A stretch of DNA of 64,000 bases from Protonemura montana (Eukaryota > Arthropoda > Insecta > Plecoptera > Nemouridae), in assembly GCA_947568835.1 (NCBI GenBank), contig OX387602.1, positions 30,242,133 through 30,306,132 of the forward strand, written 5' to 3'. The position numbers and the translations under genes were made by a program. Positions 43,286 through 56,484 of the stretch are shown piece by piece (the stretch's first letter is position 1; each line of letters begins with the position of its first letter). The notes below the pieces were generated by a model that was not told the origin of the DNA, did not search any database, and worked only from the letters and a program-made list of their open reading frames with translations.

Positions 43286-46239
43286 ACCACCGGGTCTCAA
43301 AAATTCTTAAGACTTACCTTTCGAAGTTACAACAATTCGTTTAGCAAGACTCTATTAAGAAAGCATTTGACGTGGTTTTGCCGAGCAGCAGTTTCCCAAG
43401 TATGTTACAGTAGCCCTAGCTAGATTGTAGCTACCCTTTGCTGTTTTCTCCGGCACACCTTTGCAAAACACGGCCATGTGGGTTTAGACTCGCGTCATTA
43501 ATTCCAGTCAAAGTTTCCAAAAGCTGCCAGCACATCCCCTAAACGTATGACCTTCACGTACAGGGCTGGAGCATGTGTGTGTGTATGTGGGTGGTGGTGT
43601 CATGCACCAGGGGGGTGGGGGGGGGGGGGGGGGGGACATGACTTTTGACGGTATGCGCAGAGCGATAATGCGCAGACAACGTGCAGCAAAGGTTAGCCCC
43701 GTGTGCGATACCAGGGTAAAGAACCCCGGTCCCCAGCAACTGCACTGGTCCCGCACGGGGCTTTATCTGTTTGACTGTCACATCTTGGCGTGCAAGCGAT
43801 TGGTGCGCAGGTTCGTGGTAACTTTTCACATCTTTTCTGGCATTCTCACGATCACTGAGTCGCGTTAAGACGGGTAATTAGTGGAACACTGACATTTCGG
43901 TGTCCATCACCTCCACGTCTTGGTCGTGCAAAGCAGCTTCGTATTCGGGCCTCTTACAGTGATGCGTTGCTTCTGTCTCAGAACGTTTCATCAGGTTGGT
44001 GCACTCATGATCGTGGAATCAACGCCTCGTGTGCATTGCCATGTACATTTCGCTTGGCCCAAGAAGTGACGCCTCGCGTCTTGGTACTCTAGCTGAAATG
44101 TCATCTGTAAATCTTCCCAATGTGGACAATAACTCGTCACCACGACTGAAACGCAGTGGCCAATCCCTCCCTCTCCCGTCCCTCGAACCCTCCCTGACCA
44201 TTCACCCAAGACGTCGCGAAATCTCTAGAAACATTCCTGATCGCGGACCTCTGGCGGCCGCACGATGATAACAGTAGCAGGGTCATCTCGGCGTGACCAG
44301 CCGGCCGACAGAATGACGTCTGACTCTGCGCCCATAGGACGGCGCGCACCCCCCCCCCCCCTTTCCAGCCCACCCCACACGCAGCATCATCTCTTATCAA
44401 TAGAACATTACAATAGCTTATGAAAATGGTCCAGCTATTCCTTTGTTAGCGCCTATTGTTAAGCGGGGACGACCATTACGGAGGAGTATTGCTCGACGCC
44501 GCCGCCGTCGCCGCCGCCGGGTCGTTTTGTTGACAGCGAAAGGGGCGTCCCTCGTGGTGAGGAAAGAAGGGACGCTCGACGAAATGTCAGAGAGCGAGAC
44601 GGTCGCGTCGCGTCGCGTGCATTCGATCACTATTATGCGATTCCGAGCGTTTTCTTCCCTTTTTGTTATCTCTGGAATGGGAACGGGATGAATAAAGGGA
44701 TGAATGTATGGCCGTGGGTATTGTGGGTCTGCCGCACGGATGGCGGATGATCTTTGCTGATGACGGCGACGCTGGCAGTCGGCGCCGGCGTCGGCGTTGT
44801 GGCGTCTGTCATCACCTGGCGTCGGTGGAGCGCGTTGATTGCCGGGCGCGGGTCGTCGATGCGTTGGTTCAGGGAGTTGTAATCAGCCTCATTGATAATG
44901 CGGCCCGATAATCTGGATGCAGCCAACTGGCGAATAGAATTCACCTTTCTTTGCTACATTTTCTTGGGGAACGGCGCTCTCGAAATCTTAAAGTCAACCG
45001 TTTTCTTATCATTCAGTATTTATTTCTGCAATCCAGTTCTTCATGAAACGATTCAATATCGGTAACTACATGTATGGAGAATATATGTGCTAGAAGATAG
45101 CATATACAAAGTAATGTTCTCGAGAACTAGGTACACATCGATACACTAGAAGTTCAGATGCAAGTCGCTATCGATGAGAAAATGTGCTCTTTCCTTTGAT
45201 TGCTGACCTCGGGTTGCCGCGATCCTCCTGGCTGGTATGTCCTCGTCAGGTTTGAATTAGTTCTCGCCGGGACAGATGCTCGCCATTAGCTAACGAACAC
45301 CTTTTAACGACTGGCTAACGCCTTGATAATTACAGACAGATGATGCCGATATTTCAACGCGTTTTTACGACGGGCAACGCAGTCATGAGGTGGCCGTTTT
45401 CAATCACAATTCCCAGTCGGAGCATCTGCCGCGAACAAGCTGCGATGCCCCGGTGGTGGCGAAATTCAGAGCGTTAAAGTTTAGTTAATTAGATGTTAAA
45501 TCATTAAGATATATCCTGACTTTTTATCTGGTTTGAGAAGAATTTCTCCCATCCCAATTGTGATGACGAGAACGCAATAAGGATCGGCGATTAATACTTA
45601 AAGCTATCAATTGTTTCGATTTCAACACAGGCTATAATACGTCCGACATGAAAGTAATTAGAGTCTGGCATTCTCTTGCCATCTCTACAAACTGTTTCGA
45701 CTGACCACCTCGACCATAGATGACGCGTGTGCTTGCGATTTAAAGCGAGGAAACCACATGGCACACCTAGCATATCTGCTGCAGTTTTCAGCAAATGGCG
45801 AAAATAAATACAACCGTTAATCCTCCAACTTTCCGCCAATATTTCAAGTCCTTGTGTCAGCAAACACACGTGAAGAGGCGGTGCAACCTCATGTCCCCAA
45901 TAATTGACGCCACTGGAAATAATGACCGGCCTCGAGGGACAGCTTTGAAGAGTGAGAGGGGAAACGACCAACAGTGCTGCCAATCCATAAGCCAATAAAC
46001 ACAGGTGATCAATTATTGGTTTTACTCGTAGTGAAAAAAATAAGTTATACATTCTTTTATAGAAATTATGAATTGCGCTAGCCGTGGCATATGCACAAGA
46101 CATAGCTTAAGACAGGGACTGCGTTGAATGGCCGATATATGGGCAAGGGTGGAAGGATCCGACTAGTTCCTGGCCCTTCCACTACAGGTCGTGCAAGCTA
46201 GTGCAGCATCCTGCCTTGCAAGTCTCAAGCGGTACCGTC

Positions 46240-46882
46240 CAGCCTAGGAGAGAAGATACCAGTACAAGGACTTCCCCCTGCATTTCTACAGTCTAGCCCG
46301 TGAGAGAAGATACCAGCACAAGGACTGTCCCTGCATTGCTACAGTCTAGCCCGTGAGAGAAGATACCAGCACAAGGACTGTCCTCTGCATTGCTACAGTC
46401 TAGCCCGTGAGAGAAGATACCAGCACAAGGACTGTCCCTGCATTGCTACAGTCTAGCCCGTGAGAGAAGATACCAACTCAAGGACTGTCCCCTGCATTGC
46501 TACAGTCTAGCCCGTGAGAGAAGATACCAGCACAAGGACTGTCCCCTGCATTGCTACAGTCTAGCTCGTGAGAGAAGATACCAGCACAAGGACTGTCCCT
46601 GTATTGCTACAGTCTAGCCCGTGAGAGAAGATACCAGCACAAGGATTGTCCCCTGTATTGCTACAGTCTAGCCCGTGAGAGAAGATGCCAGCACAAGGAC
46701 TGTCCCTGCATTGCTACAGCCTAGCCCGTGAGAGAAGATGCCAGCACAAGGACTGTCCCTGCATTGCTACAGTCTAGCACGTGAGAGAAGATGCCAGCAC
46801 AAGGACTGTCCCTGCATTGCTACAGTCTAGCCCGTGAGAGAAGATGCCAGCACAAGGACTGTCCCTGCATTGCTACAGTCTC
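46240..46882. repeat. 53-54-bp minisatellite, ~12 copies
   Basis: The unit contains GTGAGAGAAGATACCAGCAC, AAGGACTGTCC and CTGCATTGCTACAGTCTAGC. Copies differ by a TGTCC or TGTCCC indel and by ATACC or ATGCC, which are grouped along the array. Neighbours are unique sequence. No long ORF runs through it. Confidence 0.95.
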
Positions 46883-46899
46883 GCTCTTATGAATGAATT

Positions 46900-49800
46900 A
46901 CCTACGAATTACGATGCGTACTTTGCTCATCACCCTTCGCGGGTCACTTATTTTTTCAATGTTGTGTTATCTCAGACACGTTTCTCTAGCACCGCTAGGC
47001 CAATCTACGCCGAACCTTACTCCAGACTCTGCAGAGGTTCACCGTCTTAGATGGTAATGTCCACCATCTTGCATGGTAATACCCGTGCCGCTTCAAGCGA
47101 CATCGCGCCGCCTCGTGATGTATGAACCACTCTCGGCGTCGACGTCGCGACGCCTGCATTAGCGCGCAGAGTGCTCGCCTCCGCTCGGCGTCGCCCCGCG
47201 GTGCCACGACGGGTGTCCCCCTTCCCTTGTACCTGACACCCTTCTCCCCTAAGCCGACCCACCGAAGAGGTCGTAGGTTAAGCAACAACGCAGCTGGGAA
47301 AGAGGTGGGTGGGTGACCGGCCATGCCAAAGTCCGTCTTAAGTTTTCTTTTCTTGCTAAGCTGGCCGTTTTTTTTGTGTTTTTGTGTTTTTGTTTGAGCT
47401 AATCGTGCCTCGAGATGTGACTTTTGTTTGTCGCACCGCTGCTCGCTGGGGCAGGGAAGTTCGCTTGCCAGTTAATGAGTGCTCTGCGTCCACTGGCTCG
47501 GGAGAAAATGGTAGAAAATGGCACTTTGTTTTTTTGCACTCCCTTCGTTCACACCCTCGCCGACGGGCCGGCACCCATGGGGCAGATTTATAGCCGACAT
47601 AACTCTGGCAGCCGCCGCGTAAAGTGGGGCGTTGCATTGTCTCTAAGATGCACGGGAGCGTCGCGCGGAGGCAACTGTTATCCTCCTCCTCCCCCCCCTC
47701 CCTCTCGCTCTTCTATCCCACCCCCTCGCTCGCGGATAATGGATGAGCACAGTTGGAAAAGTATAAGCAAAGTATTCCAAGGAAAAATCATCATATGTAT
47801 ATATTTCCTAGTCATTGTTATGCATATGCGGACGGAGGCGGGTTTTGAAAGAAACTTCGCGTTGCTTATGAGCTCGGGTTCTAAAGAACGCAGCGTGCGT
47901 TTTTATTTGATGTTCAGTCTGGCGCACGGATTTATTGGAGGGGGTGCGGGTAACGTGTCGCAATTCTAGTCCAACCTCATCCTCGATTGGCGCGGAGGTG
48001 GCCAGACAAGTCATCTTAAACCCACTGCTCATACATTTGAGCCAAGAAGCTGGAACTGAAACGAATACGCTGTTAAAAGATGGTGTTTTTTCCGCAGAAA
48101 GTAATGAGTAAGTGCATGTGCGACACTGCTTGGTCGGGTAAAACAGGTCACACGGGTCTATTTTGGGCTCGGGGGACGCGCCTCAAAGCCACAGCGTGCA
48201 GACTCTTGAGACTGATCTTCGACGGGCAAAGCATATTTAGAAATATCTGGCGTTATTAGAAATACATACATCCAAGCGGTGGTGACAAAATCCAATTCCA
48301 TATCCCATCCAGCAAAGGTGGCTCGTCTCTTCAGACGTAAGTCACGCGAGTGTATATATATATCTCTCTGTATTTCTCCTGTTCCTCTTTCTCTCTTTCC
48401 ACCATCCGACGGGCGTCCTTTGGAAATCTCGATGAATACGCTGTAAATTGTAGCCACAATACTGTCTTTTCAAACTGTCACTGAATAGCGTTAATTTCAG
48501 CAGCACCAGAATACCATGTATAGGGAAATCCGAGGAAAAATACGAAAATGGCGTCAACGCCTCTCTTGCGATATTACTCGAATTGTGTTCCCAGCTCCGA
48601 TGCGACTTCGGTGCTGTCGCTTTCAAAACATGAGCAGCCCTATTGGGAGCCCCCCCCCCCCCCCCCCTACTCTACCCACCACGCCGAGCCGCCCTGCGAG
48701 CTCGCGACACAAATATACTAGTTTATTTCGTGGCATTGATGTAAACAAACTTTCTGTGAAAGGATATGCAAAGTTTGATGTATGCCCCAGCACTGTCCCT
48801 GGCCCCGGCACCGGTCGCCTTAGCCTGATTCCCCCACGGAAGTTGATCTGTGTATACCGTCGTAAAGAGGGGGGTGGGTCTCGAACCTGGGCCCCGAGAC
48901 TCATAAGACACTTTTGCAGGAATATGTTATGCCAGTACAATTGCAATGAGTTGTCACAGACAGGTGTCGTCCTAGAGATTGAGTAGGTGACCTTAAACTG
49001 CAACGCATCGTTCAAACCCTTCCCGTGGGTTTCTTAAAATTGGACAATTCGAGCTTTGCTTTAAAACTTGAAATTATTTATTTGTTTCTAATTCTAATCA
49101 TTTATTCTTCATTAGGGAGTCTTCTCTTAACGAGAGGCTATGTAATAGAAATAAAGCGCCGTGGTGGTGTTGTTTCCCAGCTGTCCCGGCCGTTCCGCTC
49201 GTTGCCCGTCAAGATGACATTGACAGGTCGCACGCTGGAGGCGAGAGAAGTGACCGCTGCCAGCGCGCTAACCACACGATCGGTTTCCTGGGGCGAGACC
49301 GAGGGGGTGGGTGGAGGGGAGGGTGCACGACTTGGGGTGAAACCCGGCGGGCCAGATGTGCGAGTAATTAGTTGACTCCGATGATTTGCTAACTGTCATC
49401 TCGCTGTCGGCGATTAAAATTCAACTCGTCAACACGTTTTCGTTGTTCAATTCACAAATAAGACTGGCAAAGGCTCACTGGTTTTTAGGTGAGACAGGAC
49501 AGTAGAAATGCAGTTCTATTGTTGCCGGTTATGAGGTTCCCTGAACAATTGCTACCGTTAAAAGACTGCAGGTGCCTCGGTAACATCGTTGCGTCGGTAC
49601 GGTGGTAAGGCGAGTCATTTTCCCTTTCCGTATCGAACATCGGCTCCAACAAAGAACCTAACCTTCCTCTCAAAATAAGAGGCTCCGTAGCTCCGTTGAA
49701 CGCGTCCACTCTCACATTCTGGAGTACTCTACACTCCATAGTTGCATGCTGGCTGCCCCTGCCCGTCTCTGCGAGTATGTAAACAAATGCCGAATGACAA

Positions 49801-51880
49801 GTCACTTGTATTGTCTCAGAGGCAGACAAAAGACACGACGTCGACAACAATGCACATCGAGCCCGCAAGATGGCGCCCGTGCATGGGTGGTTGTTTGCTT
49901 TCGGTGGTCGGCCGCCAGGGGCAGGACGGGCGCGTTGAATGGCGTGTGGTGGGGTCAATGGTGGCCCCCCCCCCCCCCCCCTTCCCACTGTGAGCGTATT
50001 TGTGCAGACCAGTGGTTTGTCTGTGGTGGGCGTTTGGTCCCCGGCCGCTTGGCGCAGAGGTCGTCGAAATAATGATGCAGCGCGGCGGGAAAAGATTGTT
50101 TTGGTCAAAATTGTTTTGAAATTCAGTTAACAATTTCTGACTGGGTTTCTGTCAGCGAAAGGGCCGCCGTCTTTTGTTGTAGGTTGATTACTAGTACGTG
50201 CTTTAGAGAATAGTTTCGATGGTGTTTAAAGGAGTTATTTATTTTTGTAAATGGGGCCATATAGTGGCGATAAAAATGAGGACTATGTACTTACAATTTT
50301 AGTTCAATGACAGGAATTAAATCTGCTACAGAACTTGACCATTTACAATTAGATGATAATAACAAGCATATGAGTTGAATTCATGGAATGAAAGGACTTT
50401 GATGACTCGGCAAAGTTATTTTTACAAGTTACATATTGACGCTGTAAATTCGTGTTTTTTTTTCCTATATTTAACGGTTCGTCGTGCGCCTTATGGCAGG
50501 TTCATTGTATTTGCTGGACAATTCGAATAATGCACACCACCTTGCACCACGCATTGTGCCCGGCGGATTCAAAGAAGACCAGAGTGGCGTCGAATAATGC
50601 CTCTAGTACGACGACGCCCGACGAAGCGGCGGCACCCTAGACCTTCGTGCGAAGAAGATGACTCGAGGATGGAATGCCATGCCACAGGAATTTTCGTCCA
50701 TATGCACAGATTCATCATTGGTCATTGGTTCCGACCCAAACGCAGCTAAACCGAAATCAATCGCAGATCCCAGCGATCGAAGCCGACGCCGAGACGGCGC
50801 TCATAACGTGCAGACCGACGCCCGTGTCTTTGTTAAGTCGTGGATAATGGCGGCCGCCATTTTGCCATGCAGCGTATTATTAACAAAGTTGTAGACTTGG
50901 AAAAGCGTCATTGTGTTAGCCTTCACGATCGAAATCTTAATAACAAGCGCACATCGGAGTCCGTATGGCTTATGGATGTTCGCGTGGCTTCTTGGGGGCC
51001 GTGGTGGCGTCGATCGCTTCCTGGCGTCGGTCGCTACGTGGCGTCGGTCGCTTCGTGGCGCGGTCAAACGAGGTGTCATTGTTGATGGTAGAATGTTGGT
51101 GGGCAGAGACAAAGACGGCGGGGATTAAGCCCCGAGGGGTCGGCGTCGAGAGTAAAATCTGCGTCAGACCGGCGTGCATCTTAGTTAATTCTCTAGGGGT
51201 TTGCATTTTCGAATCGCCTTCGTTGTCGCTCGAGGGTGTCGACAATCCACGGCTTACACACCTGGTATTACACAGTATACCACGGCGCATGGGGCTCAAA
51301 GTAGAAACGTCAAATAACCAATCACCGCTTGTCTCTGATAATATTGCTTGGCAGTTTGGATTCAAATTCTCACCGCCTGCTTGCCACAAAGTGAAAACGA
51401 TTGAAAGCGATCCGATTCGTGGCACGGCCTGTCTTTTACAAAGACTCGTGTAGACCGTGTTTTAAGAAATCTAAAATGACGGTCGAATTTGCTAACAATT
51501 TGTTTAAAGGTAAACTTTAATTGTACTAATTTTCCGATGTTTTGAACGACTTGAAAAATAATAGACAACACAGATGCTTAAATAAAGATCGAAATTCACA
51601 TTCAAATGCAATATTCCTCATTTTTTTTTCTCACAAGAAACAACATCGATTTTGTTGCTGTCAAAATTTTCTGCTTGTATTTAAAATGTTAACCGAGATC
51701 AACTGAAGTTTAATTTTTTAACCGTTCTTCAAGGCTGACGAAAACAGTGCCGGACATAAACGAACGTATTTCTCCATCACAAAATATTCCAGTTTGATTT
51801 GAATTCTAAAACAGATTTTATTCTGGTTTTCCGCGCGTGTTGTCTACATTTACTGACTTGACCCTGCAAAACTTCATTGG
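46900..51880. other. no supported gene; GC-rich ORF-prone sequence
   Basis: The longest open frames here (for example 47424-47969 + and 49485-50108 -) contain proline runs made from poly-C tracts and low-complexity Arg/Gly stretches. None shows a domain or a phase-matched exon chain. Poly-C runs lie at about 48652-48667 and 49966-49981. A GTCGGTCGC-type cluster lies at 51005-51060. Confidence 0.45.
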
Positions 51881-51884
51881 TTTG

Positions 51885-52135
51885 AGCGTTGAGTGTAGGT
51901 TCTAGGTAGAGAAACAACGTCAATGTTAAAGTCTCTGCGTGAAAGATGGCCGCCAAATGACTAACTTACTGACAAAAATGCAGAGTACCGGACAATCACG
52001 TTAAGTGGAGCCACAGTCGTATGAAAATTAATTTTGATTTTTCTCGTAGGTTAACTCGCTTTTGAGACTTTTCATGCTCAAAAAATCTCCATCAATGTTT
52101 ACCTCAACGATTGATAAACACGTAACTTGACCCTG
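51885..52135 (+). repeat. dispersed ~260-bp element, copy 2
   Basis: It starts with GTTGAGTGTAGGTTCTAGGT and AGAGAAACAACGTCAATGTT, which is the 47-bp array unit in single copy. It continues through GATGGCCGCCAAATGAC, ATGCAGAGTACCGGACAATC, AACTCGCTTTTGAGAC and TTTACCTCAACGATTGAT. It is the inverted partner of 43015-43285. Confidence 0.8.
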
Positions 52136-52192
52136 ATTATTTTATTTAGATGCATTTAGGAAGCTTGAACTTGGTAATTGTTATAATTTTAT

Positions 52193-52320
52193 GTGGTTCT
52201 TTTGTTATTGGAAAATTGTCAGGACTGCTCTTACCCTTGATAAAGTAACAGGTACAAGCTACGAAACGTTGGGAAATTTAGTTGTTCTTCACTTAGCATT
52301 CAAAACCCAGTTGAAATAGT
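52193..52320 (+). repeat. dispersed ~125-bp repeat, copy 2
   Basis: It is a close match to 35280-35407 with scattered substitutions. Here the right flank continues uninterrupted, whereas the first copy is followed by a SINE. Confidence 0.75.
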
Positions 52321-52661
52321 TTTTGTTAAAACAGAAAACTGTTCGATACTCCTCAAAAAGTATAAAATGCTTTTAACCGAGAAACGTTCGTCTACTTCTC
52401 GATTATTTATGATATAATAATATCGATATCTTTACACAATAACTATTGTTATGCTCTTTTTCTAATGTCATATGTCAACCTTGACCAAATCGACAATACA
52501 CTCTAATTATAGTTATTATTGAAGTAATCCAGACGCTTCGAGCTCGAAAAACAAAACTAGTGAGTCCTTAAAATACTGACCCATAGTGCGATGACACGAC
52601 GGTAGATGTCAGTTTGGTAGTTGAGCAGCCACACCCTTAATTATCATTTATCTTATTATCT

Positions 52662-53196
52662 CTTACCGAACGGTTTGCCGTGTTGGAAACACCGGTTCTC
52701 GTGAGATCACCGAAGTTAAGCAACACTGCGCTGGGTTAGGTATTGGATGGGTGACCATCATACACATGACCAGTTCTGTTCGGGAGAGAGGTTGGAGGGA
52801 TGAAAGTTAAGCAACACTGCGCTGGGTCAGGTATAGGATGGGTGACCATCATACACATGACCAGTTCTGTTCGGGAGAGAGGTTGGAGGGATGAAAGTTA
52901 GTACAGCAACTTCACTCGCCTTGCTAATCAACCTCTCGACAGCATGGATTTGTGGATGAATCCTGCTGTTCGCGTTGTACCGTCCTTCGGAAGGGACGTT
53001 AAGCCGGTGGTCCCCTTGGTGCTCTTCGACAGGAGTAGGCTACGTGCCGGCACCGGGTTTCCCCTCCTCCCTTCTAGTCTAGATTAGGTTCATCATCATT
53101 CACTCATTCACCGACGCCATTAGACCAGTGCCGCAGGGCCAGATGTCAAAACAGTGCGTCGTTAAACACCACAAATAATAATAATAATAATAATAA
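52662..53196 (+). mobile_element. 5S-SINE with duplicated promoter unit and 11-bp target-site duplication
   Basis: The head is ACCGAACGGTTTGCCGTGTT, GGTTCTCGTGAGATCACCGA and AGTTAAGCAACACTGCGCTG, then GATGGGTGACCATC. A second ~91-bp unit starting GGAGAGAGGTTGGAGGGATG repeats the AAGTTAAGC to GGGTGACC segment before the ordinary body. The tail is AATAATAATAAT. The direct repeat TCTTATTATCT at 52651-52661 and 53197-53207 marks the insertion. Confidence 0.92.
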
Positions 53197-53209
53197 TCTT
53201 ATTATCTTA

Positions 53210-54990
53210 GGTATCTTATATTATCTTATAATAATTTTTTAGTCTCCTTAATATCAACACAAGAACATTGCATAGATCCCGTGTGAGTCCCGTGGGAAGT
53301 TCAATCGCCCTGTCATCGGACGCTACGCTTTGTCTGGTGGTTCGGGGCAGGGGGGGGGGGGGGGGCGACGCGACCGATTCGCAAAGGGGAAGGGGTGTGT
53401 GGGGGGAAACGATTCAACTTTTCCAGCGCTCAAAAGAGACCTTTTGTTGCCGATTGTGTGTCTTGCTTTTTATTTTGATACGCTTTTCGATGCGGGGGTG
53501 AAACAACGCGGTGGCACGAGAGCGACAGAGACGGCGCCATCACGCGTCGACCTCGGAGCGAGAGAGACAGAGCGAGTCGGACGTCCACTCGCGCGCCTTT
53601 TGTTCCAATTCTTGACGTGTCTAGCGCCAGTCAAAACCACGTGGTCGATCTCGCTCGCACCAAGGCAGCCGTGAGATGCGTTTGTCTCGCTCGCTCGCTC
53701 GGTCATCGTCTCTATAGACTGAACGCTGTGACGTACCACGAACTGACCGCCACTGCGCGGGTACGTGGCCACGACGCCGCTCTCTTGGGCCGGGACCGAC
53801 GCCTCTGATGCGACGTCGCGACGGCGGTGTGCACCACGGAGGCGTCGTCTAATTTCTGCACGGCCTTGCTGCATATCCATGCCACGCGTCGTCGGCTACC
53901 CTCGACCTCGCCGCACGGCGTGGCGACCAATCTTGAGCGAGCGTTCAGTGGCATCAGGCGCTGGCACAATTGAAGGCTAATTAATTCCTGGCTGTAGCGC
54001 ACAGAATGGGAAGAATAAAAAAAAAAATGTAAAAACACTCAGATCTAGTTTAATTCTAAAGAAAGGCGCAACACAAAGGGTGCCCCCCCCCCCCCCCCCC
54101 CTCCCCCCCCTGCCCGACACTGCATTGCATCCATCTCGTAATTTTAAAAAAGCTCCCAGAAAGGAAGCGACGGCAGCGCGGCGATGACACGACGGGAATG
54201 AAAGAAACTACAGTCGGGCAGCGACGGCAGCGCTGCGCGCGGATGCCGTGAATAGCTCGCACACACACACATACACATACATTCGCACAATGAGAGAAGA
54301 ATAAAATGTGAAAAGAACGAAACACAATACGCGGGGAAAGAATGCTGCAAGATAGTATAAAGGAAACTTTAGTATAATTGTGTAAATAAAGGGATGGCGG
54401 CGGTGAGGGGGGAGGGAGGGACCTGTCTGGTGGTGTGAGGTTCGTAGCCGGGCGAGTGACGGGAAGTGCCGTCGGGGTTTTTTTGTTTCTGGAGAAAAAA
54501 TTAGATAGATTTATTTTGTATTTTTAGTGTCGAGATTTTGCCTCTCTTTTGGGAGCTCGTTTGGGTATAAGAAGAGAGAATTTCAGAATTTCGTCGTCCT
54601 TTGCGTATATTTATGCTCTTGTACTGGTGCGAGCCGGGTTCGAACACGAGACTTTCAGATCCACGTGGGTCTGGTATTCGGGATTATAGTTTTCTGCGCC
54701 TGGTACATGCGGTATACCAATTTAAAACTGTGTTGTCATTTGACTCTTCTTTTATGGCAAGTCAATCATGTTTAAAATTTCTCATTGCGATTTCAGCGAA
54801 GAAATCGGTGTTCACAGCTGTTGATCACTTCCCGGATCGTGCATATTTTAGATGAGGATGCCCGAAAAATGATCTTTCTGAATTAATTTCCCGGCGTGAC
54901 TGGAGTTGAAACTGACCCCTGGTATCTTAAGCCGGTGAAGATCTAGTGGAGACAGGACACGGCTGACCACAAGGATACAAACCTAGCAAC
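53210..54990. other. no supported gene; GC-rich spacer
   Basis: It contains a poly-G tract near 53350, a poly-C tract near 54083 and a short CA-repeat near 54260. Open frames up to about 136 codons overlap on both strands and show no recognisable domain. A GGGTTCGAAC at 54645 looks like a lone tRNA B-box without the rest of a tRNA. Confidence 0.45.
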
Positions 54991-55000
54991 ACATTGATAG

Positions 55001-55635
55001 GAGAGAGGTTGGAGGGATGAAAGTTAAGCAACACTGCGCTGAGTCAGGTATTGGATGGGTGACCATCATACACATGACCAGTTCTGTTCGGGAGAGAGGT
55101 TGGAGGGATGAAAGTTAAGCAACACTGCGCTGGGTCAGGTATTGGATGGGTGACCATCATACACATGACCAGTTCTGTTCGGGAGAGAGGTTGGAGGGAT
55201 GAAAGTTAAGCAACACTGCGCTGAGTCAGGTATTGGATGGGTGACCATCATACACATGACCAGTTCTGTTCGGGAGAGAGGTTGGAGGGATGAAAGTTAA
55301 GCAACACTGCGCTGAGTCAGGTATTGGATGGGTGACCATCATACACATGACCAGTTCTGTTCGGGAGAGAGGTTGGAGGGATGAAAATTAGTACAACGTC
55401 ACTCGCCTTGCTTATCAACCTCCCGACAGCATGGATTTGTAGAGGAATCCTGTTGTTCTCGTTGTACCGTTCTTCGGAAGGAACGTTAAGCCGGTGGTGC
55501 TCTCCAACCGAAGGAGGCTCCCCCTTCTAGGCTAGGTTAGGTTCACCATCATCCACTCATTCACCGACACCATCACACAAGTGCCAAATGACTCGTCAAA
55601 AAAGTGCGTCGTTAAACTCAATCAATCAATCAATC
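55001..55635 (+). mobile_element. 5S-SINE with four full 91-bp promoter-unit repeats
   Basis: Units begin (GAGAGAGGTTGG) at 55001, 55092, 55183, 55274 and 55365, exactly 91 bp apart. Each full unit repeats AAGTTAAGCAACACTGCGCT to GGATGGGTGACC. The last start runs into the normal SINE body, which contains an internal deletion, and into a TCAATCAATCAATCAA tail. The 5S-like A-box head is missing, so the copy is truncated inside its own array. Confidence 0.93.
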
Positions 55636-55639
55636 AACT

Positions 55640-56480
55640 GAAAGCCAGGCGATCAGGTTGGTGCCTCTGGGAAGGCCGGAGAAGTCCTGCTGGGCTCGAC
55701 GCCGTCCTAACCGCACCAACGCGTGCCGACAGGTGCCCCGTCGTGGTAAGGCGTGCTCTCCCTGTCCCCTCAACGGACGCAGACGGTAGCGACCTTCGAA
55801 GGAATGCGCCTCCGGCTTCAAAATACAGTAGGGGGCGCCCGCGAGCTACACTGGTAAGCCGTGCCATGGTTTGACCGCGTTCTCGTAAGCGAAGGCTTTT
55901 TGCGGGCACGTTTGAAGGTCTCATCATGCTGTTAGTCATGGAAACGGAGCTACAATAGCTGTGCATAGAGGAATGACCGTCTTACGTGCAGTTCGTTAGT
56001 AAAATAAATATTTCAGCAGGTATGAGCACTGTTCTTGTAGGTGGAAGGACACTAGAGCGGCTGTCTCAGTACCGTTGTGCTGTAAATCCCTGCAGAGACA
56101 TATGATTGCAAATTTAAGTGCAACCTGCTGGGGGGCAAACTTCCAGTATCGCCCACAATGCTCTGAATCTTATGCATCCCATCTTCAAATCGATTTGCTG
56201 CGATTTCATCCGACGACTCTAGGCCAGGCCAGCGACCATTTATTCGCGACGAAGGCGATTACGTTTGTGTATAGTGGAGAGAGCTGCGGGGTGGATGGGG
56301 TTCGGTCACGTGCCACGCGGTGTCTGTGAATGGGGCACAACAATGCGACTCTCAGCCGTTGGGGGCGAGGTGTCCCTCCCTCGTCCCGGTGGATGCGCTG
56401 GACTAACGCTGTCTTTGAAATGTCTCGCTACCCAATCGCTGTCTTGCCAGCGCGTTGTCTAGTGACGTAGTTGACTAGTT
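55640..56480. other. no supported gene
   Basis: Mixed-composition spacer between a SINE and the 14-bp array. Overlapping ORFs of about 60-110 codons on both strands carry no motif. A short TCTTGCCAGCGCGTTGTCT near 56441 is an isolated copy of the 16-bp array unit found about 400 bp further on. Confidence 0.5.
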
Positions 56481-56484
56481 GACC

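Larger units (their letters stand above)
39350..46200. other. no supported gene; GC/CpG-richer sequence with scattered repeats
   Basis: ORFs of 100-170 codons occur here (for example 39966-40382 +, 40803-41297 - and 45591-46103 -). They lack recognisable motifs, overlap on both strands and lie in GC-rich DNA where long ORFs arise by chance. A GC-rich block around 40.4-41.0 kb contains CACGTG E-box cores but no downstream gene that I can identify. Short trinucleotide runs such as CGCCGCCGTCGCCGCCGCC occur near 44495-44520. Confidence 0.45.

Noticed and set aside
45591..46103. 170-codon - strand ORF
   Set aside because: It has no recognisable domain, no exon partners and no clear promoter or polyadenylation context. 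It may be chance; I would revisit it only with transcript data.
47424..47969. 181-codon + strand ORF with a hydrophobic segment
   Set aside because: It has a proline run from a C-rich tract and no family similarity. The hydrophobic stretch alone is not enough.
49485..50108. 207-codon - strand ORF
   Set aside because: It overlaps ORFs on the other strand, contains glycine/proline runs from a poly-C tract, and lies in GC-rich DNA where long ORFs are expected.
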